Assembly: GCF_964642095.1 (NCBI RefSeq)
Contig: NZ_OZ209244.1
Coordinates: 2,418,001-2,482,000 of the forward strand
DNA from: Fretibacterium fastidiosum
GTDB lineage: Bacteria; Synergistota; Synergistia; Synergistales; Aminobacteriaceae
Length of the DNA: 64,000 nucleotides
Reading direction: 5' to 3'
Every line of letters starts with the position of its first letter. The stretch's first letter is position 1. A program made the position numbers and the translations under genes. Under the pieces are notes generated by a model. It worked only from the letters and a program-made list of their open reading frames with translations. It ran no database searches and was not told the origin of the DNA. Positions 53,705 through 62,710 of the stretch are shown here, piece after piece.

Positions 53705-54295
53705 CTAATTCCCGTCCCCGGAATCGTCGCCTCCAAAGAGCCCCAGCATGTCCGAGAGGTCCACGCTGTCCTCCTCGTTGCGCGCCTTGATGGACTCCAC
53801 CTCGGTCTCCAGCTTCCTCTTGGCGTCAAGAACCTTCAACGCCTGTTCCAGGCTTTGAAATGCGGCGTCCTGATAGCCCCGATCGTAGAGCTCCATCGCC
53901 GCGTTGGTGATAAAGCCGCCCAAGAACGCCTCGAACTTCCTGGCCGTGGCAGCGGCAGCCTCGTCCCCCTCGCCCTGGTACTTGCCGGTGAACTTCTCGA
54001 CCTCCCAGCTCAGCATATCCTTGCTGATCCGCGAGAGCTCGTCCAGCATCCTGTCGAACTCCGTCTTCTGCGATGTGGAGTCCACGTAGCGCTCCCTGGA
54101 GTTCACGTCGTACTGAAGGGTGAAATCGTCCTTTGTCTCGACAGACTGTCCGTCAGGAACGGCCGCCTCCGGCTTCGGCGCCTTCGTCCGCTTCCGCGTC
54201 GAGGCCGACGCTCCGGACTTTGCCTGCTTCCGCGTTTCCTTTTCAGCGCCTGCGGCGTCAAGCGCACCCTTATCCTGCTTTTTGATGATGTCCAC
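53705..54295 (-). CDS. Unrecognised charged helical protein
   Basis: 196 residues. The N-terminal 50 are basic and low complexity (KSGASASTRKRTKAPKPEA). The middle and C-terminal parts are helical (DRMLDELSRISKDMLSWEVEKF, ALKVLDAKRKLETEVESIKA) with a Gly/Asp-rich tail. No signal or membrane segment is seen. A GTG at 54295 is the annotated start without a strong ribosome site. No family is recognised; a coiled-coil adaptor is possible. Confidence 0.6.
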   Translation of the reverse strand: MDIIKKQDKGALDAAGAEKETRKQAKSGASASTRKRTKAPKPEAAVPDGQSVETKDDFTLQYDVNSRERYVDSTSQKTEFDRMLDELSRISKDMLSWEVEKFTGKYQGEGDEAAAATARKFEAFLGGFITNAAMELYDRGYQDAAFQSLEQALKVLDAKRKLETEVESIKARNEEDSVDLSDMLGLFGGDDSGDGN

Positions 54296-54430
54296 CCCCG
54301 TGTGTCCCAGACCCGTACCCCGACTGCCTTACAGGGCGCTTATCCCGCTTCAGCGCGACGTTGGCGGCATGAAGCCGCTCCCCACCGCTCGTTGAAGTAT
54401 ACCAGAAAAACGAGAAACGGGGGGAAAGAT

Positions 54431-54580
54431 TCCCCAACCCACAGGCTGCGACAGCTTTATCGGAGCTCAGGCCAGTCCTCGCACAGGCTGGCTCTCCCCT
54501 TGCACCCGTCTGGTGCGGCAGGAAACGCATGAACCCGCCTCCGCCGCACGCTAAAAAATGTGCTTGTAGTTTTCGGGATC
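54431..54580. repeat. Family 3 intergenic repeat, copy B
   Basis: It aligns in order with 49416-49569 (CCACAGG-TGCGA, GCTTTATCGG-GCTCA, CACCCGTC-GGTGC-GCAGGAAA, then CGCACGCTAAAAAATG). Identity appears to be about 65-70 percent by eye. It lies between two minus-strand genes, upstream of the 53705 gene. Confidence 0.65.
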
Positions 54581-54618
54581 GTCCGCCGCCTTCGTCCAAG
54601 GCCCGCCGCAGGGTCGCC

Positions 54619-56499
54619 CTACGCCTTGAGCAGGCGGGCCATGACCTCGTTGACCCTCCTGACGAACGACGCGGGGTCCTCCACCGGCACCCCCTCCAGG
54701 ATCAGGGACTGGTCGTAGAAGATGGAGAGGAGGTCTGCAGTCTCCGGGGCCTTCTGTTTCGCCAGCTCCATCAGGCGCTTGATCAATGGATGGCCGACGT
54801 TCAGCTCCAGGACCCGCTTCTGCGCCGGAGGGGTCTGCCCCATGGCGCGCATGAGCTGCTCCATCTGAAACGAGAGCCCGTTCGCATCCCGAAGGCACGC
54901 GGGGGAGTTCGTCAAGCTCAGGGAGGGGCGCACCTCCTGAAGTCGATCGGACATCGCCGCCATCGCCTGGTCCTTCAGGGGCGCAAAATCGGCCTCCATC
55001 CCCTTGAGCTCCTCTTCGCGCCGCTCCTTCTCCTCGCCGCTCTCCGGCACATCGGCGTCGAGGCCGGCGTTCAGGAGCTTCACCGAGTCCGTTTCAGCCC
55101 CCTCCGCAAGGATGACCTCATCGACAGGGTCCGTCATCAGGAGGACCTCGAGGCCCTTCGCGGCAAAGGGCTCAAGCTTTGGGGAGGCCTTCAGCGCCGA
55201 TAGGCTGCGACCGGTGAGGCAGTAGATCCCCTTCTGCTCCGGCTGCATACGCTTCCGGTACTCCTCGAGCGTCGTCGCGCCCTCCTGGGCCGTGGTGTGG
55301 AAGAGCGCCAGGTCCAGGATCGTCGCCGCGTGCTCGTGATCCTGAATGACGCCCTCCTTCAGGATGCGGCCAAAGGCGTTCCAGAACCGCTCGTACTTCT
55401 CCCGGTCGCTCTCAAGCATCTTCTTCAGCTCGCTGAACACCTTTCGCTGCGTGCTGCGGCGGATGATGCGGGTGATGGGGTCCTCCTGAAGGATCTCGCG
55501 CGAGATGTTCAGGGGGAGGTCGTCCGAGTCCACGACGCCCCTCATGAAGCGCATGTACTCCGGGATCAGCGCCTGACAGTCGTTCATGATAAAGACCCGA
55601 TTGATGTAAAGGCTGATTCCGCCAGCCTTCGGGTTCATAAAGAGGTCCAGCGGAGCCTCCGCCGGGACGAAGAGCAGCCCCTTGAAGCTGGTGGCCCCCT
55701 CCGCGTTCAGGCGCATGTGCGCCAGCGGCTCCTTCCAGTCGTGGGTCAGGTGGCGGTAGAACTCGCGGTACTCCTCCTCCGTCACCTCCCCCTCCTCCCG
55801 GCGCCAGATCGCCTTTTGGGAGTTCAGGACCTCGTCCTCGACGGTTTCCTTTCCGTCCTTTTTCCGAACGACCGGCATCACGACGGGCCAGGCGATGAAG
55901 TCCGAGTACTGCCGGATGACGTCGCGGACCGTCCACTCCTCGGAGTAGTCCTTCTCGCCCTCCTTCACCGGGCGCAGCCAGAGCGTCACGGACGTCCCGC
56001 ACTCGTCGCGGCTGGCGTCCGCCACCGAGAACTCCCCCTCCCCGGCGGAGTTGAAGCGGCAGGCAGCAGACTCGCCCAGTTTGCGCGTCACGACCTCAAC
56101 GCGGTCCGCCGCCATGAAGGCGGAGTAGAAGCCAACCCCAAACTGTCCGATCATCCGCTCCCCCGCAGCCGAATCCTCCTTCGCCGCCGCCAGGAACTCG
56201 CGCGTTCCAGACTTTGCGATCGTCCCCAGGTAGCGGACCACCTCGTCGCGGGTCATTCCGATGCCGTTATCCGCCACGGTCAGGGTGCGCTTCTCCCTGT
56301 CCAGAATCACGCGGATCTCGCCCTTGAAGTCCGCCAGCTCGCTGTCCTTCAGCCGCTCGATACGTCGCTTGTCCAGCGCGTCGGACGCGTTCGAGATCAG
56401 CTCGCGCAGGAAGATATCCCGGTTGGAGTAGACCGAGTGGATCATCATCCTCAAAAGCTCGGCGGCCTCCGATTGAAATTGAAACGTCTCCTCAGCCAT
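54619..56499 (-). CDS. htpG: Molecular chaperone HtpG (Hsp90)
   Basis: 626 residues. The N-terminal GHKL ATPase shows RELISNASDALDK, DNGIGM, GTIAKSGT and GQFGVGFYSAFM. Middle and C-terminal dimerisation domains are present at normal length. It is an ATP-driven cytoplasmic chaperone. I chose the ATG at 56499 since MAEETFQFQSEA is the conserved start and GGAGGGG lies upstream. It is separated from rpmF by a terminator. Confidence 0.96.
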   Translation of the reverse strand: MAEETFQFQSEAAELLRMMIHSVYSNRDIFLRELISNASDALDKRRIERLKDSELADFKGEIRVILDREKRTLTVADNGIGMTRDEVVRYLGTIAKSGTREFLAAAKEDSAAGERMIGQFGVGFYSAFMAADRVEVVTRKLGESAACRFNSAGEGEFSVADASRDECGTSVTLWLRPVKEGEKDYSEEWTVRDVIRQYSDFIAWPVVMPVVRKKDGKETVEDEVLNSQKAIWRREEGEVTEEEYREFYRHLTHDWKEPLAHMRLNAEGATSFKGLLFVPAEAPLDLFMNPKAGGISLYINRVFIMNDCQALIPEYMRFMRGVVDSDDLPLNISREILQEDPITRIIRRSTQRKVFSELKKMLESDREKYERFWNAFGRILKEGVIQDHEHAATILDLALFHTTAQEGATTLEEYRKRMQPEQKGIYCLTGRSLSALKASPKLEPFAAKGLEVLLMTDPVDEVILAEGAETDSVKLLNAGLDADVPESGEEKERREEELKGMEADFAPLKDQAMAAMSDRLQEVRPSLSLTNSPACLRDANGLSFQMEQLMRAMGQTPPAQKRVLELNVGHPLIKRLMELAKQKAPETADLLSIFYDQSLILEGVPVEDPASFVRRVNEVMARLLKA

Positions 56500-56557
56500 G
56501 TACGACCGTCCCCTCCGGGGCGGGGCGTCAACCCGCCGCGCCCCCATAAATCACAAA

Positions 56558-56580
56558 GCCGAGGACAATCTGCCCTCGGC
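56558..56580 (-). terminator. Terminator after rpmF
   Basis: On the minus strand GCCGAGG pairs with CCTCGGC, followed by TTTGTGATTT. It ends the yceD-rpmF transcript before htpG. Confidence 0.65.
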
Positions 56581-56614
56581 CTCTCTCTGCAAAGCACTTC
56601 GGCGCAAACGCGAA

Positions 56615-56815
56615 CTAGTTGGCCGCCTCTTCCTCCCCCACAGTCAGGACCTTGCGCCCGCGATAGTAGCCGCAGGCCGCGCAGGCGCGGTAGGCTTGCA
56701 CCTTCTCCCCACAGCGGGGACAGCTCTGGAACTCCGGCGCGGAGAGCGCGCCAAGCCACTGGGCCTTGCGCTGTGCCGTACGGGAGTGGGATGTCTTTCT
56801 CTTCGGTGTTGCCAT
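56615..56815 (-). CDS. rpmF: 50S ribosomal protein L32
   Basis: 66 residues. The basic N-terminus ATPKRKTSHSRTAQRKAQW and the zinc ribbon CPRCGEKVQAYRACAACGYY (CxxC...CxxC) identify bL32. It follows yceD, the usual arrangement. Confidence 0.97.
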   Translation of the reverse strand: MATPKRKTSHSRTAQRKAQWLGALSAPEFQSCPRCGEKVQAYRACAACGYYRGRKVLTVGEEEAAN

Positions 56816-56885
56816 GTTACTACCTCCTAAGCGACCAATAATATTCTAAAGGCTCAAAACTTCTCCGTGCCGGAGGGGAAACGGT

Positions 56886-57461
56886 TCAGGCCTTCTCGTC
56901 CGGCGAGAAAAAGCGGAGGGCCTCAAGGCGCGGGTCCCCTTCTCCCCCAACGCAGGAACAACGCCCCTCGTTGAGGTCGGCCCCGCAGTGTGGACACAGC
57001 CCTGCGCAGTCTTCACGGCACAGGACCTTCGTCGGCAGGAGGAGCAACAGACTCTCCTCAACCTGGGGCCCTACGTCCAAGACGCGGTCAAGGTAATCGA
57101 CCTCCACCGGCATAAAGCCATCATCGGACGCAAGCTCCGTGTCTCGGCCCAATTCCAGCCCACGCGAATAATAAAGATACATCAAAACGTCCGATATTTC
57201 AAGAGGCGTCTCCTTCAAACAACGCGCACAGGGGGCCGTGACCTTCGCGCTGACGGAGATGGAAACGGAGAGGAGAGAGGGTTCAAGCCACTGAGCGGTG
57301 GCACAGGCCGCCCCTCCCTCCGGCGCGTCAAAATGCTGCCCCTCGAAGTCGATCCCCTCCTCGATGGGCAGGCGCCAGCTCTCCTCCATCCGGGACTCGC
57401 AGTCGCCCCGGGGCGGCAGGGCGATCAGGCAGCGCAGCGTCTGGTTCTTCTTTTGGGCCAT
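56886..57461 (-). CDS. yceD: DUF177/YceD-family protein
   Basis: 191 residues. The C-terminal part has a Cys cluster (APCARCLKE, then CREDCAGLCPHCGADLNEGRC) as in YceD proteins encoded before L32. The family is linked to 23S rRNA or ribosome biogenesis. I chose the ATG at 57461, since AAGGAGG lies 9 nt upstream. It is encoded 100 nt after ackA. Confidence 0.88.
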   Translation of the reverse strand: MAQKKNQTLRCLIALPPRGDCESRMEESWRLPIEEGIDFEGQHFDAPEGGAACATAQWLEPSLLSVSISVSAKVTAPCARCLKETPLEISDVLMYLYYSRGLELGRDTELASDDGFMPVEVDYLDRVLDVGPQVEESLLLLLPTKVLCREDCAGLCPHCGADLNEGRCSCVGGEGDPRLEALRFFSPDEKA

Positions 57462-57561
57462 GTCCCAGGGCCTCCTTTCCGCAGTGCTGAAGCACGCAGA
57501 CAAACGGCGCGTCCGCCGCAGGGTGTGCAGCGGACGCAGGATTTCGTCACGGGGCCGTCCT

Positions 57562-58755
57562 TTAAAAGGCCAGGCGCTTCGTGTCGCGGGCGATCATGAG
57601 CTCCTCGTTCGTGGGGATCACCAGGACGCGCACCCTGGAGTCGGCGGCGCTGATGTCCGCCTCCTTGCCACGAACGTCGTTCTTTTCAGGGTCGATCTTG
57701 ATCCCCAGAAAGTCAAGCCCCTCGCAGACCGCGGCCCGGGTGGGGATGCTGTTCTCTCCCACGCCCGCCGTGAAGACGAGGACGTCCACTCCGCCCATGG
57801 CGGCGGCATAGGCGCCGACGAACTTCTTGATGTCGTAGTTCAACATGTTCACGGCCAACTGCGCGCGCTTGTCGCCCTTCAAGGCAGCGTCCTCCACGTC
57901 ACGGAGGTCACTGCTGGTGCCGGAGATCCCCAGAAGGCCGCTCTTCTTGTTGAGCAGCATGTCGATCTCGTCCATGCCCATCTTCTCCGTCTTGGCGATG
58001 AAGGGGAGCAGCGCGGGGTCCACGTCACCGCTGCGCGTGCCCATCAGGACACCCGCAAGCGGCGTGAAGCCCATCGAGGTATCGACGGACTTGCCGCCGT
58101 TCACCGCGGTGATGGAGCTTCCGTTGCCCAGGTGGCACGTGATGATCTTCAGCTTCTCGATGGGCTGCCCCACCATCTCCGCCGCGCGGCGGGAGACGAA
58201 GTAGTGGCTCGTGCCGTGGAAGCCGTAACGGCGCACCTTGTACTTCTCATAGTAGCCGTAAGGGACGCCGTACATGAAGGCGTGCTGCGGCATGGTCTGG
58301 TGGAAGGCGGTGTCGAACACGCCCACCTGCGGGACGTTGGGCAGGGCCTCCAGGACCGCCTCGATCCCCATGATGTTGGCCGGGTTGTGCAGTGGCGCCA
58401 GGGGCACGCAGCGCTTCACGGCCTCCAGGACCTTCGCGTCGATCTTGACGGAGGACGCGAAGTCCTCGCCCCCGTGAACGATGCGGTGGCCGACAGCGGA
58501 GAGCTCGTCGAGCGAGGTGAGCACGCCGTGGCTGCTCCCCTGCAGCGTGTCCAGCACCAGCTTGATCGCGACCTTGTGGTCCGGGATGGGCGTCTGCTTG
58601 ACCAGCGTTTCCAACCCCGTCTTCGTGTGCTTGATCTGGGAGCCGTCGATACCGATCCTCTCCACCAGCCCCTTGGCCAGCACGGACTCGTGGTCCATGT
58701 CGAAGAGCTGATACTTCAGGGAGGAACTGCCGCAGTTGATGACGAGAATTTTCAT
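57562..58755 (-). CDS. ackA: Acetate kinase
   Basis: 397 residues, full length. Family signatures are the N-terminal LVINCGSSSLKYQLFD, the central GFHGTSHYF and the phosphate-binding HLGNGSSITAV. It makes ATP from acetyl phosphate, ending acetogenic fermentation of amino acids. It is followed by yceD-rpmF and is divergent from tmcAL. Confidence 0.97.
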   Translation of the reverse strand: MKILVINCGSSSLKYQLFDMDHESVLAKGLVERIGIDGSQIKHTKTGLETLVKQTPIPDHKVAIKLVLDTLQGSSHGVLTSLDELSAVGHRIVHGGEDFASSVKIDAKVLEAVKRCVPLAPLHNPANIMGIEAVLEALPNVPQVGVFDTAFHQTMPQHAFMYGVPYGYYEKYKVRRYGFHGTSHYFVSRRAAEMVGQPIEKLKIITCHLGNGSSITAVNGGKSVDTSMGFTPLAGVLMGTRSGDVDPALLPFIAKTEKMGMDEIDMLLNKKSGLLGISGTSSDLRDVEDAALKGDKRAQLAVNMLNYDIKKFVGAYAAAMGGVDVLVFTAGVGENSIPTRAAVCEGLDFLGIKIDPEKNDVRGKEADISAADSRVRVLVIPTNEELMIARDTKRLAF

Positions 58756-58890
58756 TTTTGCGCTACCTGCCTTTCAAAATATTGCGGGAGGGGACGCCGC
58801 GCACCCCGGCCCGTCCTCGTCCGCCCACAGACGCCGGGACCCTCCGGTCAAAGACGCCCCGAAAAAACGCGATCCTTAAGGATTATCGTT

Positions 58891-58896
58891 TATACT
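58891..58896 (+). promoter_or_regulatory. -10 box placed for a leaderless tmcAL mRNA
   Basis: TATACT ends 6 nt before the ATG at 58903. A start site 7 nt after the -10 would be the A of the ATG itself. No Shine-Dalgarno sequence lies between. Confidence 0.45.
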
Positions 58897-58902
58897 TATA
58901 CC

Positions 58903-60132
58903 ATGAAAGACATCACAGGTCCAGCCGTCGGCATCGTCGCCGAGTACAATCCGCTGCACAACGGGCACCGCCTGCACCTGGCCGCAGCCCTTGCGCGCTG
59001 CGGCGACGCGCCCTGCGTCGCGGTGCTGTCGTCCAACTTCACGCAGCGCGGCGAACCTGCCGTCGTCGACAAGTGGACCCGGACGAGGATGGCGCTCGCC
59101 TGCGGCGCGGACCTGGTGATCGAGTTGCCCTTCGTCTTCGCGGTCAGCGCCGCGCCGTTCTTCAGCGCGGGCGCCGTGGACCTCCTGGTGCGGACGCGCC
59201 TTGCGACGCACATCGCCTTCGGCATGGAGGATTCCACGCGCGACGTGAGCCCAATCCTCGACATTCTAATCCACGAACCCGCCTCTTTCAAGCAACGCCT
59301 GAAGGATGAGTTGTTCCGCGGCGCTTCCTACGCCAGGGCCGCCGCCGGGGCGCTGGAATCCCTCCTGCCGGGCAGCGGAGTGTTCCTCTCCTCCCCCAAC
59401 AACCTGCTGGCGGTCTCCTACCTGCTGCGCGTTCAGGAGCTCGGCGGCTCCCTGACGCCCCTCCCCATCCAGCGGCTGGGGGCGGGACACGGAGACGCGG
59501 CCCCCGGCCCGCTGACCAGCAGCCTCGCCATCCGCGCGGCGCTTCGCCGGGGAAAAACCTCCATGGAAGATGGGGGACCGGTAGCCTCCGCCGTGCCGCG
59601 AACCTCCCTGTCCCTCCTCCGCCAGGCGAAGGAGGAGGGACGCCTCTGCGCGTCGGGCGAGGGCCTGTGGCCCATGCTGCAGGCCATTCTCATCCGCAGC
59701 GGGCCGGAGGACCTCAGAGGCTTTGACGGGATGGACGAGGGGATGGAGAACCTCTTCCTGAAGCGGAGGGCGGACTCGGCCGGCATGGAGGACTTCATGG
59801 CCCGGTGCGCGTCCGGACGCTACACGCGGGCCCGAATCCGGCGGACGGCCCTGCGCCTGCTGGCCGGCGTCGACCGTTGGTCGTGGCAGGCCGCGGCTCG
59901 GGTGGGCGTGCCCTACGCGCGGGTCCTCGGCGCAAACGAGACGGGGCGGGCCCTCCTCCGCCTGCGCGCCGCCTCATCCTCCCTGCCCCTCATCACGCGC
60001 CTGGCCGCAGCGCGGGACCCCGTCGGGCGCTTCGCCGCACGGATGGAGTTTCGGGCCTCATCGCTCTACGAGGCGCTGCTCCCCGCGCCGGACCCGCGGC
60101 ACGAGGAGCGCCAGCGCCCCATCATGACGTGA
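58903..60132 (+). CDS. tmcAL: tRNA(Met) cytidine acetate ligase TmcAL
   Basis: 409 residues. The nucleotidyltransferase start AVGIVAEYNPLHNGHRLHL carries the HxGH motif. It is followed by SSNFTQRGEPAVVDKW, LVIELPFVFAVSAAPFFSAGAVDLL and SSPNNLLAVSYL, all typical of TmcAL. It makes N4-acetylcytidine at the wobble base of elongator tRNA-Met from acetate and ATP. The frame is open upstream, antisense to ackA, but conservation begins at 58903. The stop TGA is the left target duplication of family 1 copy 4. Confidence 0.92.
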   Translation: MKDITGPAVGIVAEYNPLHNGHRLHLAAALARCGDAPCVAVLSSNFTQRGEPAVVDKWTRTRMALACGADLVIELPFVFAVSAAPFFSAGAVDLLVRTRLATHIAFGMEDSTRDVSPILDILIHEPASFKQRLKDELFRGASYARAAAGALESLLPGSGVFLSSPNNLLAVSYLLRVQELGGSLTPLPIQRLGAGHGDAAPGPLTSSLAIRAALRRGKTSMEDGGPVASAVPRTSLSLLRQAKEEGRLCASGEGLWPMLQAILIRSGPEDLRGFDGMDEGMENLFLKRRADSAGMEDFMARCASGRYTRARIRRTALRLLAGVDRWSWQAAARVGVPYARVLGANETGRALLRLRAASSSLPLITRLAAARDPVGRFAARMEFRASSLYEALLPAPDPRHEERQRPIMT

Positions 60133-60513
60133 TACCAATTCGCGTTTAAAGAAGAGCAAGGAAGGCCCCCCTGCAAGGGGGGCTGCCCCGTAAGGGGCTG
60201 GGGGGGTGTTTTTCATAAGACGCGCCTGTCTGACATTCCCCGTCAACGCCTCCACAAGGCAATCAATTGCCTTGCTTCGGCACAGCCGACCGACACGACG
60301 CCGACCGCCTGTCGGCGTCCGTAAGTCGTGTCGTCTGACTGAGCTGTGGAAGTCCCCCGGACTTCCTTCGCCCTCAGCCGACCAACCGGCCGCCGCAATC
60401 CTCCCGAAAGATCGGCTTGCGTGAGGCCGGTCGTCTGGCCGAACCCCTCCGCCTCACTTCGTTCGGCACCTCCCCTTTCAGGGGAGGCAATCCACACTAG
60501 ACGCGATTTGGTA
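60133..60513. mobile_element. Family 1 MITE-like element, copy 4 (381 bp)
   Basis: The ends are TACCAATTCGCGTTTAA and CTAGACGCGATTTGGTA, flanked by the direct repeat TGA (60130-60132 and 60514-60516). The left TGA is the tmcAL stop codon. It has the module of about 100 bp also present in copy 2 but lacks the GACGGCCCGTGAG module. Confidence 0.8.
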
Positions 60514-60591
60514 TGAGCCGTTCATGACGGCAGAAAAAGGCCGGAGGGCACCCTCAGGTGCCCCCAAAACTGCATAAGAATTTGCATAACA

Positions 60592-60619
60592 AAAGCCCCC
60601 GCCTTGAAGCGGGGGCTTT
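60592..60619 (-). terminator. Terminator after tRNA-Ser
   Basis: On the minus strand AAAGCCCCCGC pairs with GCGGGGGCTTT, followed by TGTT. It lies about 30 nt downstream of the tRNA gene. Confidence 0.75.
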
Positions 60620-60649
60620 AGGTTTCGGTCCTCGATGGGGATAAAAAAA

Positions 60650-60737
60650 TGGCGGAGACGTAGAGATTCGAACTCTAGGAGCATTGCTGCTCAGACGCTC
60701 TCCAAGCGCCCGCCTTCGACCACTCGGCCACGTCTCC
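60650..60737 (-). tRNA. tRNA-Ser (GGA)
   Basis: An 88-nt class II tRNA with acceptor stem GGAGACG/CGTCTCC, a long variable arm, anticodon stem GGCGC/GCGTC and loop TTGGAGA, so anticodon GGA. CCA is encoded. It reads UCC and UCU. Confidence 0.95.
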
Positions 60738-60917
60738 GCAAAGCGAACACGAGGGACATTATACACGAGATGCACCCTTTATAAAAGGGGGCGGGCAACT
60801 TTTTCCAGGATCAAAAAATAGATGCGATAGATGCGGTCGAAAAGTCAATGCGTCCCTCTCCGGTCAGCCGAATTTTCAAGTCCACCCCCCGCAGCCCTCC
60901 GCTGCCGCCCGGCGCCG

Positions 60918-62708
60918 TCACTCCGCCCAGACGGTCACCGAGGGGAAGCGCAACCTTGAACGTCCGATGGCAAAGCGCGGCGCCAGGGCCCGCGCGACGG
61001 GCTCCGGGGACGAGGCGTTCACCCACAGCGGAGAGCCGGGCTCCCCCGGATCCATGACGAAGAGCCCCGCGTCCTCCAGGGCACGGAGGGCCTCGGCACG
61101 GTCCTCCCCCTCCGGCAGGTCGATCTGGATCATCAGCCCGACGGGCGGCAGAGCCAGCTCCGAGCGAAGCGCCAGTTCACTGCGCCAGAAGCGCTCCCAG
61201 CCTCCGGAGAGGATCGCGCGCCACTCCGCGCCGAAGCGACGGCCCTGGATCAGCACCGTCCGCCCTGCGGCCTCATCCCCGCCGCGGCGGCCGCGCCAGT
61301 AGGACTCCCACACCATGCTGAACGCCTGAAACCGCGCGCTATACTCCGGCCGGCGCAGTTCCGCGTCCAGGTCCAGCCACGCGGCAAGCCCCACGTCCAG
61401 CCGGTCGCAGAGCGCCAGCGCGCCCCGGGTCCCCAGAAGGAGGGACGGGACCTCCGGAGCCCTGATCCTCCCCTCCTCATGAAGGAGGACGGGACACTCC
61501 GGCATCAGCCTGCCGGCCATGGAGGCCAGCGCCTCAAGCCCAGGACGCCGGCCCGACCAGAGGCCTCCTCCGCAGTCCGGACAGCGTTCGGGAAGGGCCT
61601 CCCTCCGGCCGCAGCGAATGCAGCGCAGCGCCTGCCCCGAGGACTCGCTGCGCATCACGCCGCCGCAGCGGGGGCAGCGGGGCGAGTGCCCGCACTCCAC
61701 GCAGAAGACCTCAGCCGCCTCCCCCCTGCGGTCCAGCATCCAGAGGACGTGCCGCCCCCGCCCCAGTTCCCTCCGCGTTCGGGCCAGGAGTGAGACGGTC
61801 AGGGGCAGGTCCCCCTCCACGCCCCGCTCCCTCCCCTTCAGGGAGCGCCGGACGTCCGCGAAGACCATCCGGTCGCGGTCCGGCAGGACCTCGCAGGCGG
61901 GGTGAGCGCGCAGGAAGGTCTTGGACGACGGCATACGACCGCCCAAGATCAGGCGCGCACCCAGCAGGGACGCGCGCCGCCCTGCGATGCTTCGGGCCGA
62001 GACGCGGGGGGCCCGCTGGGGGACGTAGGCGGGGCTCGCCTCATCGTCCACCACGACCTGTCCGGGGGCCATCGGGGCGTAGACCCCCCCGGGAGGCGCC
62101 ACCACGATGCGCGCGTTGCCTGATCGGACCTCCCTCCAGGCGTCCCAGAGCTTCTTTCCTCCGGAGGAGGGCCAGAGCACGGCTTCGGCCTTCAGATGGG
62201 CCGGGAGCGACGCAAAGAAACGCCGCGCCGTCGCCGCCTCGGAGAAGAGGACCAGCGTCCGGCACGGCCGTTCCAGCGCGGCCCGGTAAAAGGCCGCGCG
62301 TTCCTCATCCCACGGGATAAAGCAGTGCTCCTCGCAAAAGGCGCTCCTTTCGGCGCCCCCCTTCCGTTCTCCGCCGAAGGGGCTGTCGAGCGTGGCCCCT
62401 TCCAAAAACTTTGCGGGGCAGGCCGTCTTCAAGACCATGCCCGTCCCGCAGAGGAAGGTCCGTCCCACCCAGCACATCAGCTCCCACAGCTCGGCGCCCA
62501 GAGGCCCCCTCTCGTCCAGCACCTCATGGACGCTGCGCAGCGCAGCCTTCGGCCTCTCGCGCGCGGGGCCCGCCACGAACCCGATGCGCTCCCCCCGCCC
62601 CACCGGGACCCTGACGCGGGAGCCGGGTTCGGGCACAAAGGGCGCCTCGTAGGTCAGGGCGTTCCACCATGGCCCGGGGACGACGACCTCGATGAGCTGC
62701 GAGGACAC
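60918..62708 (-). CDS. priA: PriA-like primosomal protein lacking a Walker A motif
   Basis: 596 residues. The N-terminal 3'-DNA-binding domain (EVVVPGPWWNALTYEAP, RVRVPVGRGERIGFV) and the zinc module (CVECGHSPRCPRCGG, CIRCGRREALPERCPDCGG) are PriA-like, as is the C-terminal region. The GxTGSGKT Walker A is absent: the expected place reads LERPCRTLVLFSEAA. The DEEH box reads VVVDDEASPAY. The helicase is therefore probably inactive, while DNA and zinc binding may be kept. The start is GTG 62708, 2 nt after the coaBC stop. It is about 100 residues shorter than typical PriA. Confidence 0.8.
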   Translation of the reverse strand: MSSQLIEVVVPGPWWNALTYEAPFVPEPGSRVRVPVGRGERIGFVAGPARERPKAALRSVHEVLDERGPLGAELWELMCWVGRTFLCGTGMVLKTACPAKFLEGATLDSPFGGERKGGAERSAFCEEHCFIPWDEERAAFYRAALERPCRTLVLFSEAATARRFFASLPAHLKAEAVLWPSSGGKKLWDAWREVRSGNARIVVAPPGGVYAPMAPGQVVVDDEASPAYVPQRAPRVSARSIAGRRASLLGARLILGGRMPSSKTFLRAHPACEVLPDRDRMVFADVRRSLKGRERGVEGDLPLTVSLLARTRRELGRGRHVLWMLDRRGEAAEVFCVECGHSPRCPRCGGVMRSESSGQALRCIRCGRREALPERCPDCGGGLWSGRRPGLEALASMAGRLMPECPVLLHEEGRIRAPEVPSLLLGTRGALALCDRLDVGLAAWLDLDAELRRPEYSARFQAFSMVWESYWRGRRGGDEAAGRTVLIQGRRFGAEWRAILSGGWERFWRSELALRSELALPPVGLMIQIDLPEGEDRAEALRALEDAGLFVMDPGEPGSPLWVNASSPEPVARALAPRFAIGRSRLRFPSVTVWAE

Positions 62709-62710
62709 TT

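Noticed and set aside
57298..58902. N-terminal extension of TmcAL by 535 codons
   Set aside because: It is antisense to ackA; the conserved TmcAL start is at 58903.
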